A stretch of DNA of 64,000 nt from Geminicoccaceae bacterium (GTDB lineage Bacteria > Pseudomonadota > Alphaproteobacteria > Geminicoccales > Geminicoccaceae). Below, in pieces: positions 27,117 to 35,443 of the stretch. Position numbers and translations under genes: made by a program. The notes below the pieces were generated by a model. That model worked only from the letters and a program-made list of their open reading frames with translations, was not told the origin of the DNA and did no database searches. Position 1 is the first letter of the stretch. Each line of letters opens with the position of its first letter. The stretch lies in the NCBI GenBank assembly GCA_020638495.1, contig JACKIN010000001.1, positions 682,001 through 746,000 of the forward strand, given 5' to 3'.

Positions 27117-28223
27117 TCAAGCGAGCCGGACCCCGGTCTCGGCGTGAAAGAGGTGGAGGTCCGCCGGGTCGATGGTCACCTCGATGGCGCTGCCTTCGGG
27201 GATCAGGGCCCCCTGCTCCTCGCGCACCACCATCTTGGCCTCGATCGCGCCCCTGGCCTCGATGGCGCCGAAGCGCAGGTCGAGCACCGTCACGTCGCCC
27301 AAAGGCTCGCGCAGATGCACGACGGCATCGACGGTCCTGCCGCGCGCGCTGTCCCGGCCCAGCCGGATGTCGTGCGGCCTGAGGCCGACCACCAGCTCGG
27401 TGCCGGCGGCGAGATCCCTTGCACCGGGCGCGAGGTCGATGCCGGCCACGCCGAAATCGACGGCGAGCCCCCCCTGCCCGCCGGTCACCCGGCCCGGCAG
27501 CAGGTTCATCGCCGGCGCACCCACGAGCCCCGCCACATAGGTGTCGAGCGGCGCCTCGTAGAGGGCGCGCGGCGTGTCGATCTGGACCACCCGGCCGCCG
27601 CGCATGACCCCGATCCGTTGGCCCATGGTGAGCGCCTCGAGCTGGTCCGGCGTCGCATAGAGCATGGTCATGCCGAGTTCGCGATGCAGGCGCTTGAACT
27701 CGGCGCGCGTGTCGTGGCGCAGCTTGGCGTCGAGATTGGTCAAGGGTTCGTCGAGCAGGAGGAGCTTCGGGCGGCGGATCAGCGCCCGGCCGATGGCGAT
27801 CCGCTGCTGCTCGCCGCCGGAGAGCGTCGCCGGCTTGCGATCGAGCGTATGGCCGACCCGCAGCAGCTCGGAAACCTCGCCGACGCGCCGGCCGATCTCG
27901 GCCCGGTCGACCCGCTCGCGCTCGAGCGGGTAGGCGAAGTTCTGGCGGACGGTCAGATGCGGGTAGAGGGCGAAGGTCTGGAAGATCATCGCCATGCCGC
28001 GGCCCTGCACCGGTGCCGTGGTGACGTCGCGGCCGGCGAACTCGATCCGGCCCCGGCTCAGCTTCTCGAGCCCGGCGATGGCGCGCAGCGTGGTCGTCTT
28101 GCCGGCCGAGCTGGGGCCGAGCAGGCAATAGAACTCGCCTTCCTCGACCTCGAAGCTCATGCCGTCGAGGGCGGTGACGGCCCCGAAACGGCGCGCCACA
28201 TCACTGACCCGAAGATGTGCCAA
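27117..28223 (-). CDS. Sugar ABC transporter ATPase 1 (intact signature, no H-loop His)
   Basis: The 368-residue MalK-type ATPase has Walker A GPSSAGKTT at about 36-44, signature LSGGEQQR, Walker B LLLLDEPLTNLD and a C-terminal regulatory domain. At the switch position it reads YATPDQLEALT: the H-loop histidine is replaced by proline (codon CCG at 27648-27650). That normally cripples hydrolysis at the site formed by this Walker A. ATPase 2 of the same operon keeps the histidine but has a degenerate signature, so the pair is complementary. The start is TTG, with GGGAGG about 10 nt upstream. It is the first transporter gene after the DJ-1 gene. Confidence 0.92.
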   Translation of the reverse strand: MAHLRVSDVARRFGAVTALDGMSFEVEEGEFYCLLGPSSAGKTTTLRAIAGLEKLSRGRIEFAGRDVTTAPVQGRGMAMIFQTFALYPHLTVRQNFAYPLERERVDRAEIGRRVGEVSELLRVGHTLDRKPATLSGGEQQRIAIGRALIRRPKLLLLDEPLTNLDAKLRHDTRAEFKRLHRELGMTMLYATPDQLEALTMGQRIGVMRGGRVVQIDTPRALYEAPLDTYVAGLVGAPAMNLLPGRVTGGQGGLAVDFGVAGIDLAPGARDLAAGTELVVGLRPHDIRLGRDSARGRTVDAVVHLREPLGDVTVLDLRFGAIEARGAIEAKMVVREEQGALIPEGSAIEVTIDPADLHLFHAETGVRLA

Positions 28224-28394
28224 GATTCGCCTGCCTCCCGCTTCTGTCGACCGCCCGGAACACTGGCCGGCCGGCTCTTGCGGCTGCGCCGAGGCTTAGC
28301 TGAAGGCACCAGGCCTGCCAAGAACTTAACTGCCGGAGAGGGCCGCCGGGCGGCCGCCCGGCATCAGCCGGGTACGGCCGCTGCCGGGCCGGGC

Positions 28395-28979
28395 TCAGGC
28401 GTGCCGGATCTCCGTGCCCAGCACCTTCAGGCACTCCCTGATGAAGGCGGCGAGGCCGGGCCAGCCCTTGGCGGAGACGAGGTTGCCGTCGCTGATGGCG
28501 CCTTCCGGCGGCACGTCGACATAGATGCCCCCGGCGAGGCGCACCTCGGGCTCGCAATACTCGAGGGCGGCGACGCGCTTGCCGCTGACCACGCCATCCA
28601 CCGCGATCAGCACCTGGGCACCGTGGCAGATGGTGAAGATCGGCTTCTTCGCCTCGTGGAACTCGCGCACGATCGCCTGCACCCGGGGATGGATGCGGAT
28701 ATATTCCGGCCCGCGGCCGCCGGCGACGTAGACCGCGTCGTAGCTGCCGGTGTCGACCTCGGCGAAGGTCTTGTTCAGCTTGAAGAAATGGCCCGGCTTC
28801 TCGGTGTAGGTCTGGTCGCCCTCGAAATCGTGCAGCGAGGTCTTGATCAGCTCGCCCGCCTTCTTGTCCGGGCAGACGACATCCACCGGATGCCCCACCG
28901 CCTCCATCGCCTGCTGGAACACGAAGATCTCGTATTCCTCGCTGAACTCGCCGACCAGCATCAGGATCTTCTTCGCCAT
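28395..28979 (-). CDS. DJ-1/PfpI-family protein
   Basis: The 194-residue protein carries the nucleophile-elbow ICHGAQVLIA with Cys118 and the preceding acidic residue in AGGRGPEYI, as in PfpI/DJ-1 proteins (proteases, glyoxalase III-like enzymes or chaperones). The ATG at 28979 has AGGGGAA upstream; the longer frame is a shadow of the Gfo/Idh gene. It lies 56 nt after that dehydrogenase and 171 nt before the ABC genes, all on the same strand. In a sugar pathway making reactive carbonyls, a glyoxalase-like or deglycating role is plausible but unproven. Confidence 0.87.
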   Translation of the reverse strand: MAKKILMLVGEFSEEYEIFVFQQAMEAVGHPVDVVCPDKKAGELIKTSLHDFEGDQTYTEKPGHFFKLNKTFAEVDTGSYDAVYVAGGRGPEYIRIHPRVQAIVREFHEAKKPIFTICHGAQVLIAVDGVVSGKRVAALEYCEPEVRLAGGIYVDVPPEGAISDGNLVSAKGWPGLAAFIRECLKVLGTEIRHA

Positions 28980-29035
28980 CGTGTCGTTCCCCTGCCCGGC
29001 CCCGTGGGCCTCGATTGTCATGAAATTCTGCCGGC

Positions 29036-30202
29036 TCAGCCGAGGCCCGTGGCTTCCCACTTGCCGGTTTCGGCCGAGCGCAGCACCGCCTCGCAGACCT
29101 TCTGGGTATCGAGCGCGTCCCTGAAGGTCGGCCCCTTGAAGGTCTTGTCCTCGGCACCGGCGAGGAAGTCCGCCAGCGCATGGACGAAGGTCGCCTCGTA
29201 GCCGACGGTCAGGCCCGGCACCCACCAGTGGCTCATATAGGGGTGCTCGTGATTGGTGACGTGGATCCGGCGCCAGCCATTGAGGTGGCCCGCGGTCTTG
29301 TCGCCGGTTTCCTTCGAGCGGTACTCGAAGAAGTCGAGATATTGCGGGTCGTGGAGGTCGAAGCGCACCGAGCCGTCGGCGCCGTTCAGCTCGAGCGTCT
29401 TCAGGGCCTTGTGGCCGCGGGCGTAGCGCGTGCTCTCGAACAGGCCGAGCGAGCCGTTGGCGAAGCGGCACATGAAGAGGCAGGCGTCGTCGATGCCGAC
29501 CGGGGCGACCTTGCCGGTCTCCTGGTGCAGCCGCTCCTTCACGAAGGTCTCGGTCTCGGCCATCACCCTGGTGATCGGGCCGTTCAGCCACATCGCCGTG
29601 TCGATGTTGTGGGCGAGCAGGTCGCCGGTGACGCCGGAGCCCGCGGCTGCCGCGTCGAGGCGCCAGAGGGCGGCGCCGCCCTGCGGCAGGTCCTCGGCGA
29701 TCGTCCAGTCCTGCAGGAACTGGGCGCGGTAGTGGTAGGCGCGGCCGAGCCGCCCCTCGTCGACCATCGCCTTGGCGAGGCTGATGGCCGGCACGCGGCG
29801 GTAGTTGTACCAGACCATGTTGGGCACGCCGGCCTGCTCGACCGCGGCCACCATCCGCTCGCCCTCGGCGACGCTCATCGCCAGGGGCTTCTCGGTGACC
29901 ACCCACTTGCCGGCCTCGGCCGCCGCCGTGGCGATCGCCTCGTGCAGGTTGTTGGGCACGCAGATGTCGACGAGATCCACGTCGTCGCGGGCCACGACCT
30001 CGCGCCAGTCGCTCGCCACCCCGGCGTAGCCCCAGTCGTCGGCGAAGGCCTGCGCCTTCGTGGCATCCCGGCCGCACAGCACCTGCCGCTCGATGCGGAA
30101 GGGCACCTCCGGGAAGTAGTGGTTGACGTTGGCGTAGGCATTGGAATGGGCCTTGCCCATGAACCCGTAACCGATCACGGCGACCCGCAGCGGCCTCGGC
30201 AT
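29036..30202 (-). CDS. Gfo/Idh/MocA dehydrogenase 1 (LgdA-like)
   Basis: The 388-residue NAD(P)-dependent oxidoreductase has the dinucleotide motif GYGFMGKAHS at 11-20 and the EKP triad at 104-106 (catalytic Lys105). YNYRRVPAISLAKAMV and GDLLAHNIDTAMW supply the other active-site residues. The general look, including QFLQDWT and the RYARGHKAL segment, resembles levoglucosan dehydrogenase-type enzymes that oxidise C3 of a pyranose. That resemblance is from memory. ATG 30202 has GGGGAGGAAAG upstream. It should be the oxidising or reducing step of the cluster's sugar route. Confidence 0.88.
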   Translation of the reverse strand: MPRPLRVAVIGYGFMGKAHSNAYANVNHYFPEVPFRIERQVLCGRDATKAQAFADDWGYAGVASDWREVVARDDVDLVDICVPNNLHEAIATAAAEAGKWVVTEKPLAMSVAEGERMVAAVEQAGVPNMVWYNYRRVPAISLAKAMVDEGRLGRAYHYRAQFLQDWTIAEDLPQGGAALWRLDAAAAGSGVTGDLLAHNIDTAMWLNGPITRVMAETETFVKERLHQETGKVAPVGIDDACLFMCRFANGSLGLFESTRYARGHKALKTLELNGADGSVRFDLHDPQYLDFFEYRSKETGDKTAGHLNGWRRIHVTNHEHPYMSHWWVPGLTVGYEATFVHALADFLAGAEDKTFKGPTFRDALDTQKVCEAVLRSAETGKWEATGLG

Positions 30203-30378
30203 GTTGCTTTCCTCCCCGGTGGTTCGAGCACGCTTGCACCTGCCCTTAGCACGACCGCCGCCGCGCTGGCAGGGGGCTTTGGTCTTGCGGCCGACATGGC
30301 AGCAAGCTGCATTGCGGGGTGCGGTCCGCGACAAGCTGGTTCTTTCTTTGTTAACGGTCCGGCGCCATATTGCGGCGC

Positions 30379-31326
30379 ATGATCCGCCCCTTGATCCGCT
30401 CCCTCTTCCTGCACTGGCCGTGGCTGCTGCTGGCCGGTTTGTTCGGCCTCACGCTGGCGCCGATCCTCGGCGACTACAGCCGCAAGCTCGACTTCCTCGG
30501 CCAGTTCCTGATCCAGACCACGGCACTCACCGTGGCGGCGTTCCTGCTTTTCCTGGTGCTGCAGCACCGCCTCGTTGCGTTCGCCGCCGTCGTCTGCGTC
30601 ATCCTGCAGCTCGCCGTCCTGCAGCCGGCCCTTTTCCCCGCCCGGGCCATGACCACGTCCGGCGAAAGCCTGAGCGTCGTGTTCGCGAACGTCTGGACCC
30701 AGAACCGTCGGCTGCCCGAGGTCGTCGAGCGGCTCGAGGCGCTCGATCCCGATGTCATCGTGCTCACCGAGATACGCGAGGAGACGGAGTCCCTTCTGCC
30801 GGCGCTCGAAGCGACCTGGCCCTATCGGGCGGCCTGCCCGCGTCACTACAGCTGCGATACCGTCGTGCTTTCCCGCCTGCCGATCCTCGAGGACCGCAGC
30901 GGCAAGGGCGAACGTGGCCTGGTCGGCCTCGCCGCGGCACGAATCGAGTCGGGCTTCGGCCCGGTCACCGTCGCCGGCACGCATCTCACGCAGCCGCTGC
31001 CGCCCTGGCGCCAGCGTGTCCAGGAGTACCAGACCGAGCAGGTCGTCGACATGCTGGCCGGTGTCGACGACCCGCTGCTGGTGGTCGGCGATTTCAACTC
31101 TGTGCCCTGGGGTCGCCTGATCCGCGCCTTCGCGGCGGCTACCGGTCTGAAGGTGGCGCCGGGTCTCGAGGGCACCTGGCCCGCGACCCTGCCGTGGCCG
31201 CTGCGCATTCCGATCGATCAGGCGCTGACCGGGCGCGGCCTCGAGCTGCTCGAGCGCGAGGTGGTGACCATGCCCGGCGCCGATCACAAGGCGCTGTGGC
31301 TGGTGGTCGGCCCCGGCACGGCCTGA
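30379..31326 (+). CDS. Membrane endonuclease/exonuclease/phosphatase-family protein
   Basis: The 315-residue protein has three N-terminal membrane helices (about 11-30, 42-60, 66-83). An EEP catalytic domain follows from about 97: ANVWTQN, IVLTEIREE (metal-binding Glu), AGTHLTQP (His), VVGDFNSVPW (Asp-Asn) and GADHKAL (terminal Asp-His). The active site therefore looks complete and probably faces the periplasm. Substrates in this family range from phospholipids to nucleic acids. I use ATG 30379 over the upstream TTG 30370. It lies inverted between the two Gfo/Idh genes, with only 4 nt to the convergent one. Confidence 0.87.
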   Translation: MIRPLIRSLFLHWPWLLLAGLFGLTLAPILGDYSRKLDFLGQFLIQTTALTVAAFLLFLVLQHRLVAFAAVVCVILQLAVLQPALFPARAMTTSGESLSVVFANVWTQNRRLPEVVERLEALDPDVIVLTEIREETESLLPALEATWPYRAACPRHYSCDTVVLSRLPILEDRSGKGERGLVGLAAARIESGFGPVTVAGTHLTQPLPPWRQRVQEYQTEQVVDMLAGVDDPLLVVGDFNSVPWGRLIRAFAAATGLKVAPGLEGTWPATLPWPLRIPIDQALTGRGLELLEREVVTMPGADHKALWLVVGPGTA

Positions 31327-31330
31327 CGGC

Positions 31331-32515
31331 CTAGACTGCGGCCTTCGTCCAGGCGCCGCCTGCGCCGCTCGATGCGACCACGGCTTCGATGAACTTCACG
31401 CCCGCGACACCGTCCTGCACCGAGGGTGCGAGGCGTGCGCCGTCGTCCGGCTTGCGGCCCTCGATCGCGGCCCAGATCAGCTCGGCCGCGTCGCTGTAGA
31501 TGGTGGCGAAGCCTTCGAGATAGCCTTCGGGATGGCCGGGCGGGACGCGGGTCACGCGACCGGCCTCGGGCCCGGTGCCGGCGCCGGAGCGGGTGATCAG
31601 GCGCTTTTGCTCGCCCAGGGCCGTGAACCAGAGATAGTTCGGGTCCTCCTGGGCCCATTCGAGCCCGCCCTTGTCGCCGTAGACCCGCAGCTTCAGCGCG
31701 TTCTCGTTGCCGGTCGCCACCTGGCTCGCCCAGAGCATGCCCCGGGCCCCGCCCTTGTAGCGCAGCAGCACGTTGCAGTTGTCGTCGAGCCGGCGGCCCT
31801 CGACGAAGGTGGAGAGCTCGGCCGCCACCTCGTCGAGCTCGAGCCCGGTGACGAAGGCGGCGAGGTTCATGGCGTGGGTGCCGATATCACCGGTCGAGCC
31901 GGCCGGCCCGGAGCGCGCCGGGTCGGTGCGCCAGCCCGCCTGCTTCTGGCCGGTTGCCTCCAGCTTGGTGGCCAGCCAGTCCTGGGCATATTCCGCCTGC
32001 ACGACGCGGATGGCGCCGAGCTCGCCCGCGGCCACCATCGCCCGGGCCTGGCGGATCATCGGATAGCCCGTGTAGTTGTGGGTCAGGACGAAGACGAGCC
32101 CGCTCCTCGCGACGAGGGCGGCGAGGGCCGCGGCATCCGCGAGCGTCGTGGTCATGGGCTTGTCGCAGATGACGTGGATGCCGGCCTCGAGGAAGGCGGC
32201 GGCGGCCGGGTAGTGGACGTGATTGGGCGTGACGATCGCCACCGCGTCGATGCCGTCCGCCCGGCCCGCCTCGGCCTTGGCCATGTCCGCGAAGCTGCCA
32301 TAGGTGCGGCCCGGGTCGATGCCGAGCTCTGCCCCGGACGCCTTCGACTTCTCGGCCGTGCTGGCGAAGCAGCCGGCGACCAGCTCGAAGCGGTCGTCGA
32401 GCCGGGCGGCGATGCGATGCACGCCACCGATGAAGGCCCCCTGCCCGCCGCCCACCATGCCGAGCCGCAGCCGCCGGCGCGGTCCGGCCTTCGCCTGTGT
32501 GCTCTCGCTGACCAT
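31331..32515 (-). CDS. Gfo/Idh/MocA dehydrogenase 2 (LgdC-like)
   Basis: The 394-residue enzyme has the nucleotide motif MVGGGQGAFIGGVHRIA at about 20-36, DKPMTTT (Lys of the EKP-type triad) and STGDIGTHAMNLAAF with the catalytic Asp/His. The GQGAFIG type is commonly paired with AP-endonuclease-2-fold isomerases in keto-sugar clusters. I infer that it reduces a 3-keto sugar while the first Gfo/Idh enzyme oxidises one, or the reverse. GGGGGGAG precedes its ATG. It follows the TIM-barrel gene by 36 nt and ends 4 nt from the convergent EEP gene. Confidence 0.9.
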   Translation of the reverse strand: MVSESTQAKAGPRRRLRLGMVGGGQGAFIGGVHRIAARLDDRFELVAGCFASTAEKSKASGAELGIDPGRTYGSFADMAKAEAGRADGIDAVAIVTPNHVHYPAAAAFLEAGIHVICDKPMTTTLADAAALAALVARSGLVFVLTHNYTGYPMIRQARAMVAAGELGAIRVVQAEYAQDWLATKLEATGQKQAGWRTDPARSGPAGSTGDIGTHAMNLAAFVTGLELDEVAAELSTFVEGRRLDDNCNVLLRYKGGARGMLWASQVATGNENALKLRVYGDKGGLEWAQEDPNYLWFTALGEQKRLITRSGAGTGPEAGRVTRVPPGHPEGYLEGFATIYSDAAELIWAAIEGRKPDDGARLAPSVQDGVAGVKFIEAVVASSGAGGAWTKAAV

Positions 32516-32551
32516 GTCTCGTCTCCCCCCTCTCTCGACCCGGCCCGCTGC

Positions 32552-33613
32552 TCAGCCGATCCCCAGGATGCGCCGGTTGGCTGCCTGGTCGCTGCCGCCC
32601 GCGGCGAAATCGTCGAAGGCCTTCTCGGTAACGCGGATGATGTGGTCCTCGATGAAGGGTGCCCCCTCGGCCGCACCGTCCTCGGGATGCTTGAGGCAGC
32701 ACTCCCATTCGAGCACCGCCCAGTGGTCGTAGCCATGGGTCGTGAGCTTCGAGAAGACGCCCGAGAAGTCGACCTGGCCGTCGCCCAGCGAGCGGAACCG
32801 CCCGGCCCGGCTCGTCCAGGGCTGGTAGCCGGAATAGACGCCCTGGCGCCCGTCCGGGTTGAACTCCGCGTCCTTGACGTGGAAGCTCGTGATCCGCTCG
32901 TGATAGATGTCGATGAACGCCAGGTAATCGAGCTGCTGCAGCAGGAAGTGGCTCGGGTCGTAGTTGATCGTGGCCCGGCTGTGGCCGCCCACGGCGTCGA
33001 GGAACATCTCGAACGTGGCGCCGTCGAACGTGTCCTCGCCCGGATGAAGCTCGTAGCCGTAGTCGACGCCGCAGGAATCGTAGTGGTCGAGGATCGGCTT
33101 CCAGCGCCGGCCGAGCTCGGCGAAGGCCTCGTCGACCAGACCGGCCGGCCGCTGCGGCCAGGGGTAGAGATAGGGAAAGGCGAGCGCGCCGGTGAAGCCG
33201 ACATGCCTGGTGAGACCCAGGTTCCTCGACGCCGTCGCCCCCATCCGCACCTGGTCGACCGCCCATGCCTGCCGCTTCTTCGGGTCGCCCCGGACCTCCG
33301 GCACGGCGAAGCCGTCGAACATCGCGTCATAGGCCGGATGGACGGCGACGAGCTGGCTCTGCAGGTGGGTCGAAAGCTCGGTGATCGCGAGCCCATGGCT
33401 CTCGACCGTGCCCTTGACCTCGTCGCAATAGGTCTTGCTCTCGGCCGCCTTCTTCAGATCGAAGAGCCGGCCGTCCCAGCTCGGGATCTGGACGCCCTTG
33501 TAGCCGAGCGACGCCGCCCAGCCGGCGATGTGGTCGAGGCTGTCGAAGGGCGGCTTGTCGCCCGCGAACTGGGCGAGGAACAGCGCCGGTCCCTTCATGG
33601 TGGCGATGGCCAT
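32552..33613 (-). CDS. Sugar isomerase/epimerase-like TIM barrel 1 (LgdB1-like)
   Basis: The 353-residue AP-endonuclease-2-fold protein begins with ALFLAQFAGDKPPFDSLDH. Metal ligands are visible in YELHPGEDT (Glu/His), NYDPSHFLLQQLDY (Asp/His), SFHVKDAEF (His) and VLEWECCLKHPEDG (Glu). The long form with the PWPQRPAGL insertion matches proteins that sit with Gfo/Idh pairs, including the beta-eliminase of levoglucosan breakdown, as far as I recall. It would eliminate or isomerise a keto sugar. GGGAG lies 9 nt before the ATG. It is 27 nt from the next isomerase gene. Confidence 0.88.
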   Translation of the reverse strand: MAIATMKGPALFLAQFAGDKPPFDSLDHIAGWAASLGYKGVQIPSWDGRLFDLKKAAESKTYCDEVKGTVESHGLAITELSTHLQSQLVAVHPAYDAMFDGFAVPEVRGDPKKRQAWAVDQVRMGATASRNLGLTRHVGFTGALAFPYLYPWPQRPAGLVDEAFAELGRRWKPILDHYDSCGVDYGYELHPGEDTFDGATFEMFLDAVGGHSRATINYDPSHFLLQQLDYLAFIDIYHERITSFHVKDAEFNPDGRQGVYSGYQPWTSRAGRFRSLGDGQVDFSGVFSKLTTHGYDHWAVLEWECCLKHPEDGAAEGAPFIEDHIIRVTEKAFDDFAAGGSDQAANRRILGIG

Positions 33614-33640
33614 GGCGAAAATCTCCCGTGAAGCAGGCGG

Positions 33641-34489
33641 TCAGCTGTTGTCCCAGCCGTCGCGGATGAACCGGTAGCCGAAGGTGTAGACCTCCTCCCG
33701 ATTGGGGAAGAAGTCGCGCCAGACCCTCGTGGCGGCGGCGAGATCCGGCAGCGCCCGGCCGAACGCCTCGATCGTCAGCCAGCGGTCGTAGCCGTTCTCC
33801 TTCAGGACGGAGAAGGTTTCGGCCCAGGGCACGTGGTCCTTGCCCGGCGTGCCGCGATCGTTGGCCGAGATGTGGACGTGGTTGATCCAGCGCAGGTGCT
33901 CGCGGAGCGCGCCGACCGGGTGCTTCTCCTCGATGTTCGCGTGGAACGTGTCGTAGAGCAGCCCGACATTGGGCTTGCCGACCTGCTGCACGAAGGCGGC
34001 GGCGTCCGCGACGGTGTTGAGGAAGTAGCACTCGAAGCGGTTCAAGGGCTCGATCGAGAGGGCGACGCCGGCATCCGCGGCATGGCCGGCGCAGGCGCGC
34101 GTCACCTCGACCCCGCGCTCCCACTCCTCCTTGGTCCGCCCGTTGCCGGTGAAGTGGCCGAGCGCCTGGTGGAGCGGGCCGGCGAGCAGCGTGCCGCCGA
34201 GCGCCGCCGTGCTGTCGATCGCCCAGCGGATATGGTCGGCGCCACCCTGGCGGGCCTTCGGATCGGCGCTGACGATGTCGTGCGCCGTGTCCGGCATGAC
34301 CGTCACCGTGGTGGCGGCGAGACCGTTGTCCGCGAGCGCCCGGCCGAGCTTCCTGTAGTGCGCGAGGTCGCCCTGGAAGAGGGGCACCTCGACACCATCA
34401 TAGCCGACCTTCTTCAGCGTCTCGAGGAGGTGGAAGTCGCCCTCCTCGATATGTGTCGCCCAGAGCAGGAGGTTGAAGCCGATTTGCAT
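33641..34489 (-). CDS. Sugar epimerase-like TIM barrel 2 (DTE/Hyi-like)
   Basis: The 282-residue protein shows the four metal ligands of ketose 3-epimerases and hydroxypyruvate isomerases: LSIEPLNRFE (Glu), LLYDTFHANIEE (Asp), NHVHISANDRG (His) and LTIEAFG (Glu). It starts MQIGFNLLLWATHI. The family reversibly epimerises or isomerises ketoses or keto acids through an enediol. The start at 34489 is set by the ATG 11 nt after the previous stop. Which sugar it uses is not visible, but its place among two more barrels and two dehydrogenases argues for a common route. Confidence 0.88.
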   Translation of the reverse strand: MQIGFNLLLWATHIEEGDFHLLETLKKVGYDGVEVPLFQGDLAHYRKLGRALADNGLAATTVTVMPDTAHDIVSADPKARQGGADHIRWAIDSTAALGGTLLAGPLHQALGHFTGNGRTKEEWERGVEVTRACAGHAADAGVALSIEPLNRFECYFLNTVADAAAFVQQVGKPNVGLLYDTFHANIEEKHPVGALREHLRWINHVHISANDRGTPGKDHVPWAETFSVLKENGYDRWLTIEAFGRALPDLAAATRVWRDFFPNREEVYTFGYRFIRDGWDNS

Positions 34490-34500
34490 GTGCGTCGGCC

Positions 34501-35412
34501 CTACCCGTACTTGCGATTGAGGTCGTCGAGGGCCGTCTTGCACTTGGCGGTGGCGTTCCAGGCATCCGGCCAGAAGCAGAGGTCGACCGTCCACCAGTCA
34601 TGGCCGACCGGCTCCTTCGCCAGCGCCGGCACCAGCGCGTCGAAGTCGACCACGCCCTCGCCGAAGGGGGGATGCGCGCTGGTCTCGTCGTTGCCGTCGG
34701 CGTCCTTGTGGCAGGTGTTGTCGCTGTCGATCAGGTGGATGTGGTTGATGCGGCCCGAGAGCCGCTGGATCAGCTCGAGCTGGCCGCCCTTCAGGATCTC
34801 CTTCCCGCCCTCCTGGCGGGTGCCGTTCACCGCCACCATCTGGCCGTGGCAGGTGTCGTAGAGGATGCCGAAGTTCTCGTGCGGCAGGGCGTCCAGCACG
34901 CGCTGGAGGTCGGAGGGCTTGTTGAAGGCGAAGCCCGGCTCGAACTCCCAGGTGACGTAGAGCCCCTTGTCGCCGGCATAGCGGATGCAGCGGTCCCAGA
35001 CCGAGGTCAGGCGTTTCAGGAGGGTGTCGTAGTCGGTCTTCTGGTGGATGGTCGGCGGCTGCACCGTGTCGACCCGAATGCCCTCGATGCCGAGATCCCT
35101 GGCGAAATCGACATTCGCCCTGAAGCTTTCGATGTAGTGGGTCGGATCGTCGGTATCGAGCAGATGCTCGCTCCAGAGATCCTGCGCGAAGCCGGAGAAG
35201 GCGAGCCCGTGGCCGGCGATTTTGGCCTTCAGCGCGGCACGGTCCTCCTTCGTCGGATGGTTCTGCGGGTTCGGGTAGCCGTTGAAGCCGCCGAGCTCGA
35301 TGCCGTCGAACTTCAGCCCGGCGAGCTTGGTCAGCACGGTGTCGAACGGGATCGGGTTCTCGCCGTAAGGCCCGACATTGTAGGCCCACGTCCCGATCGA
35401 GGTCTTGCGCAT
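34501..35412 (-). CDS. Sugar isomerase/epimerase-like TIM barrel 3
   Basis: The 303-residue protein opens with MRKTSIGTWAYNVGPYG and has barrel motifs GIELGGFNGYP, VTWEFEPGFAFNKPSD (Glu), ILYDTCHGQMVAV (Asp/His) and NHIHLIDSDNTCH (His). At the fourth ligand position it has WTVDLCFWPDAW, an aspartate where the related barrel 2 has glutamate. Proteins of this subtype usually lie in sugar or inositol clusters with Gfo/Idh enzymes. AGGGAG lies about 8 nt before the ATG. The gene is 31 nt downstream of the RbsD/FucU gene. Confidence 0.88.
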   Translation of the reverse strand: MRKTSIGTWAYNVGPYGENPIPFDTVLTKLAGLKFDGIELGGFNGYPNPQNHPTKEDRAALKAKIAGHGLAFSGFAQDLWSEHLLDTDDPTHYIESFRANVDFARDLGIEGIRVDTVQPPTIHQKTDYDTLLKRLTSVWDRCIRYAGDKGLYVTWEFEPGFAFNKPSDLQRVLDALPHENFGILYDTCHGQMVAVNGTRQEGGKEILKGGQLELIQRLSGRINHIHLIDSDNTCHKDADGNDETSAHPPFGEGVVDFDALVPALAKEPVGHDWWTVDLCFWPDAWNATAKCKTALDDLNRKYG

Positions 35413-35443
35413 GGGTGGCTCCCTGACGAATGCTTGGAGAAGG

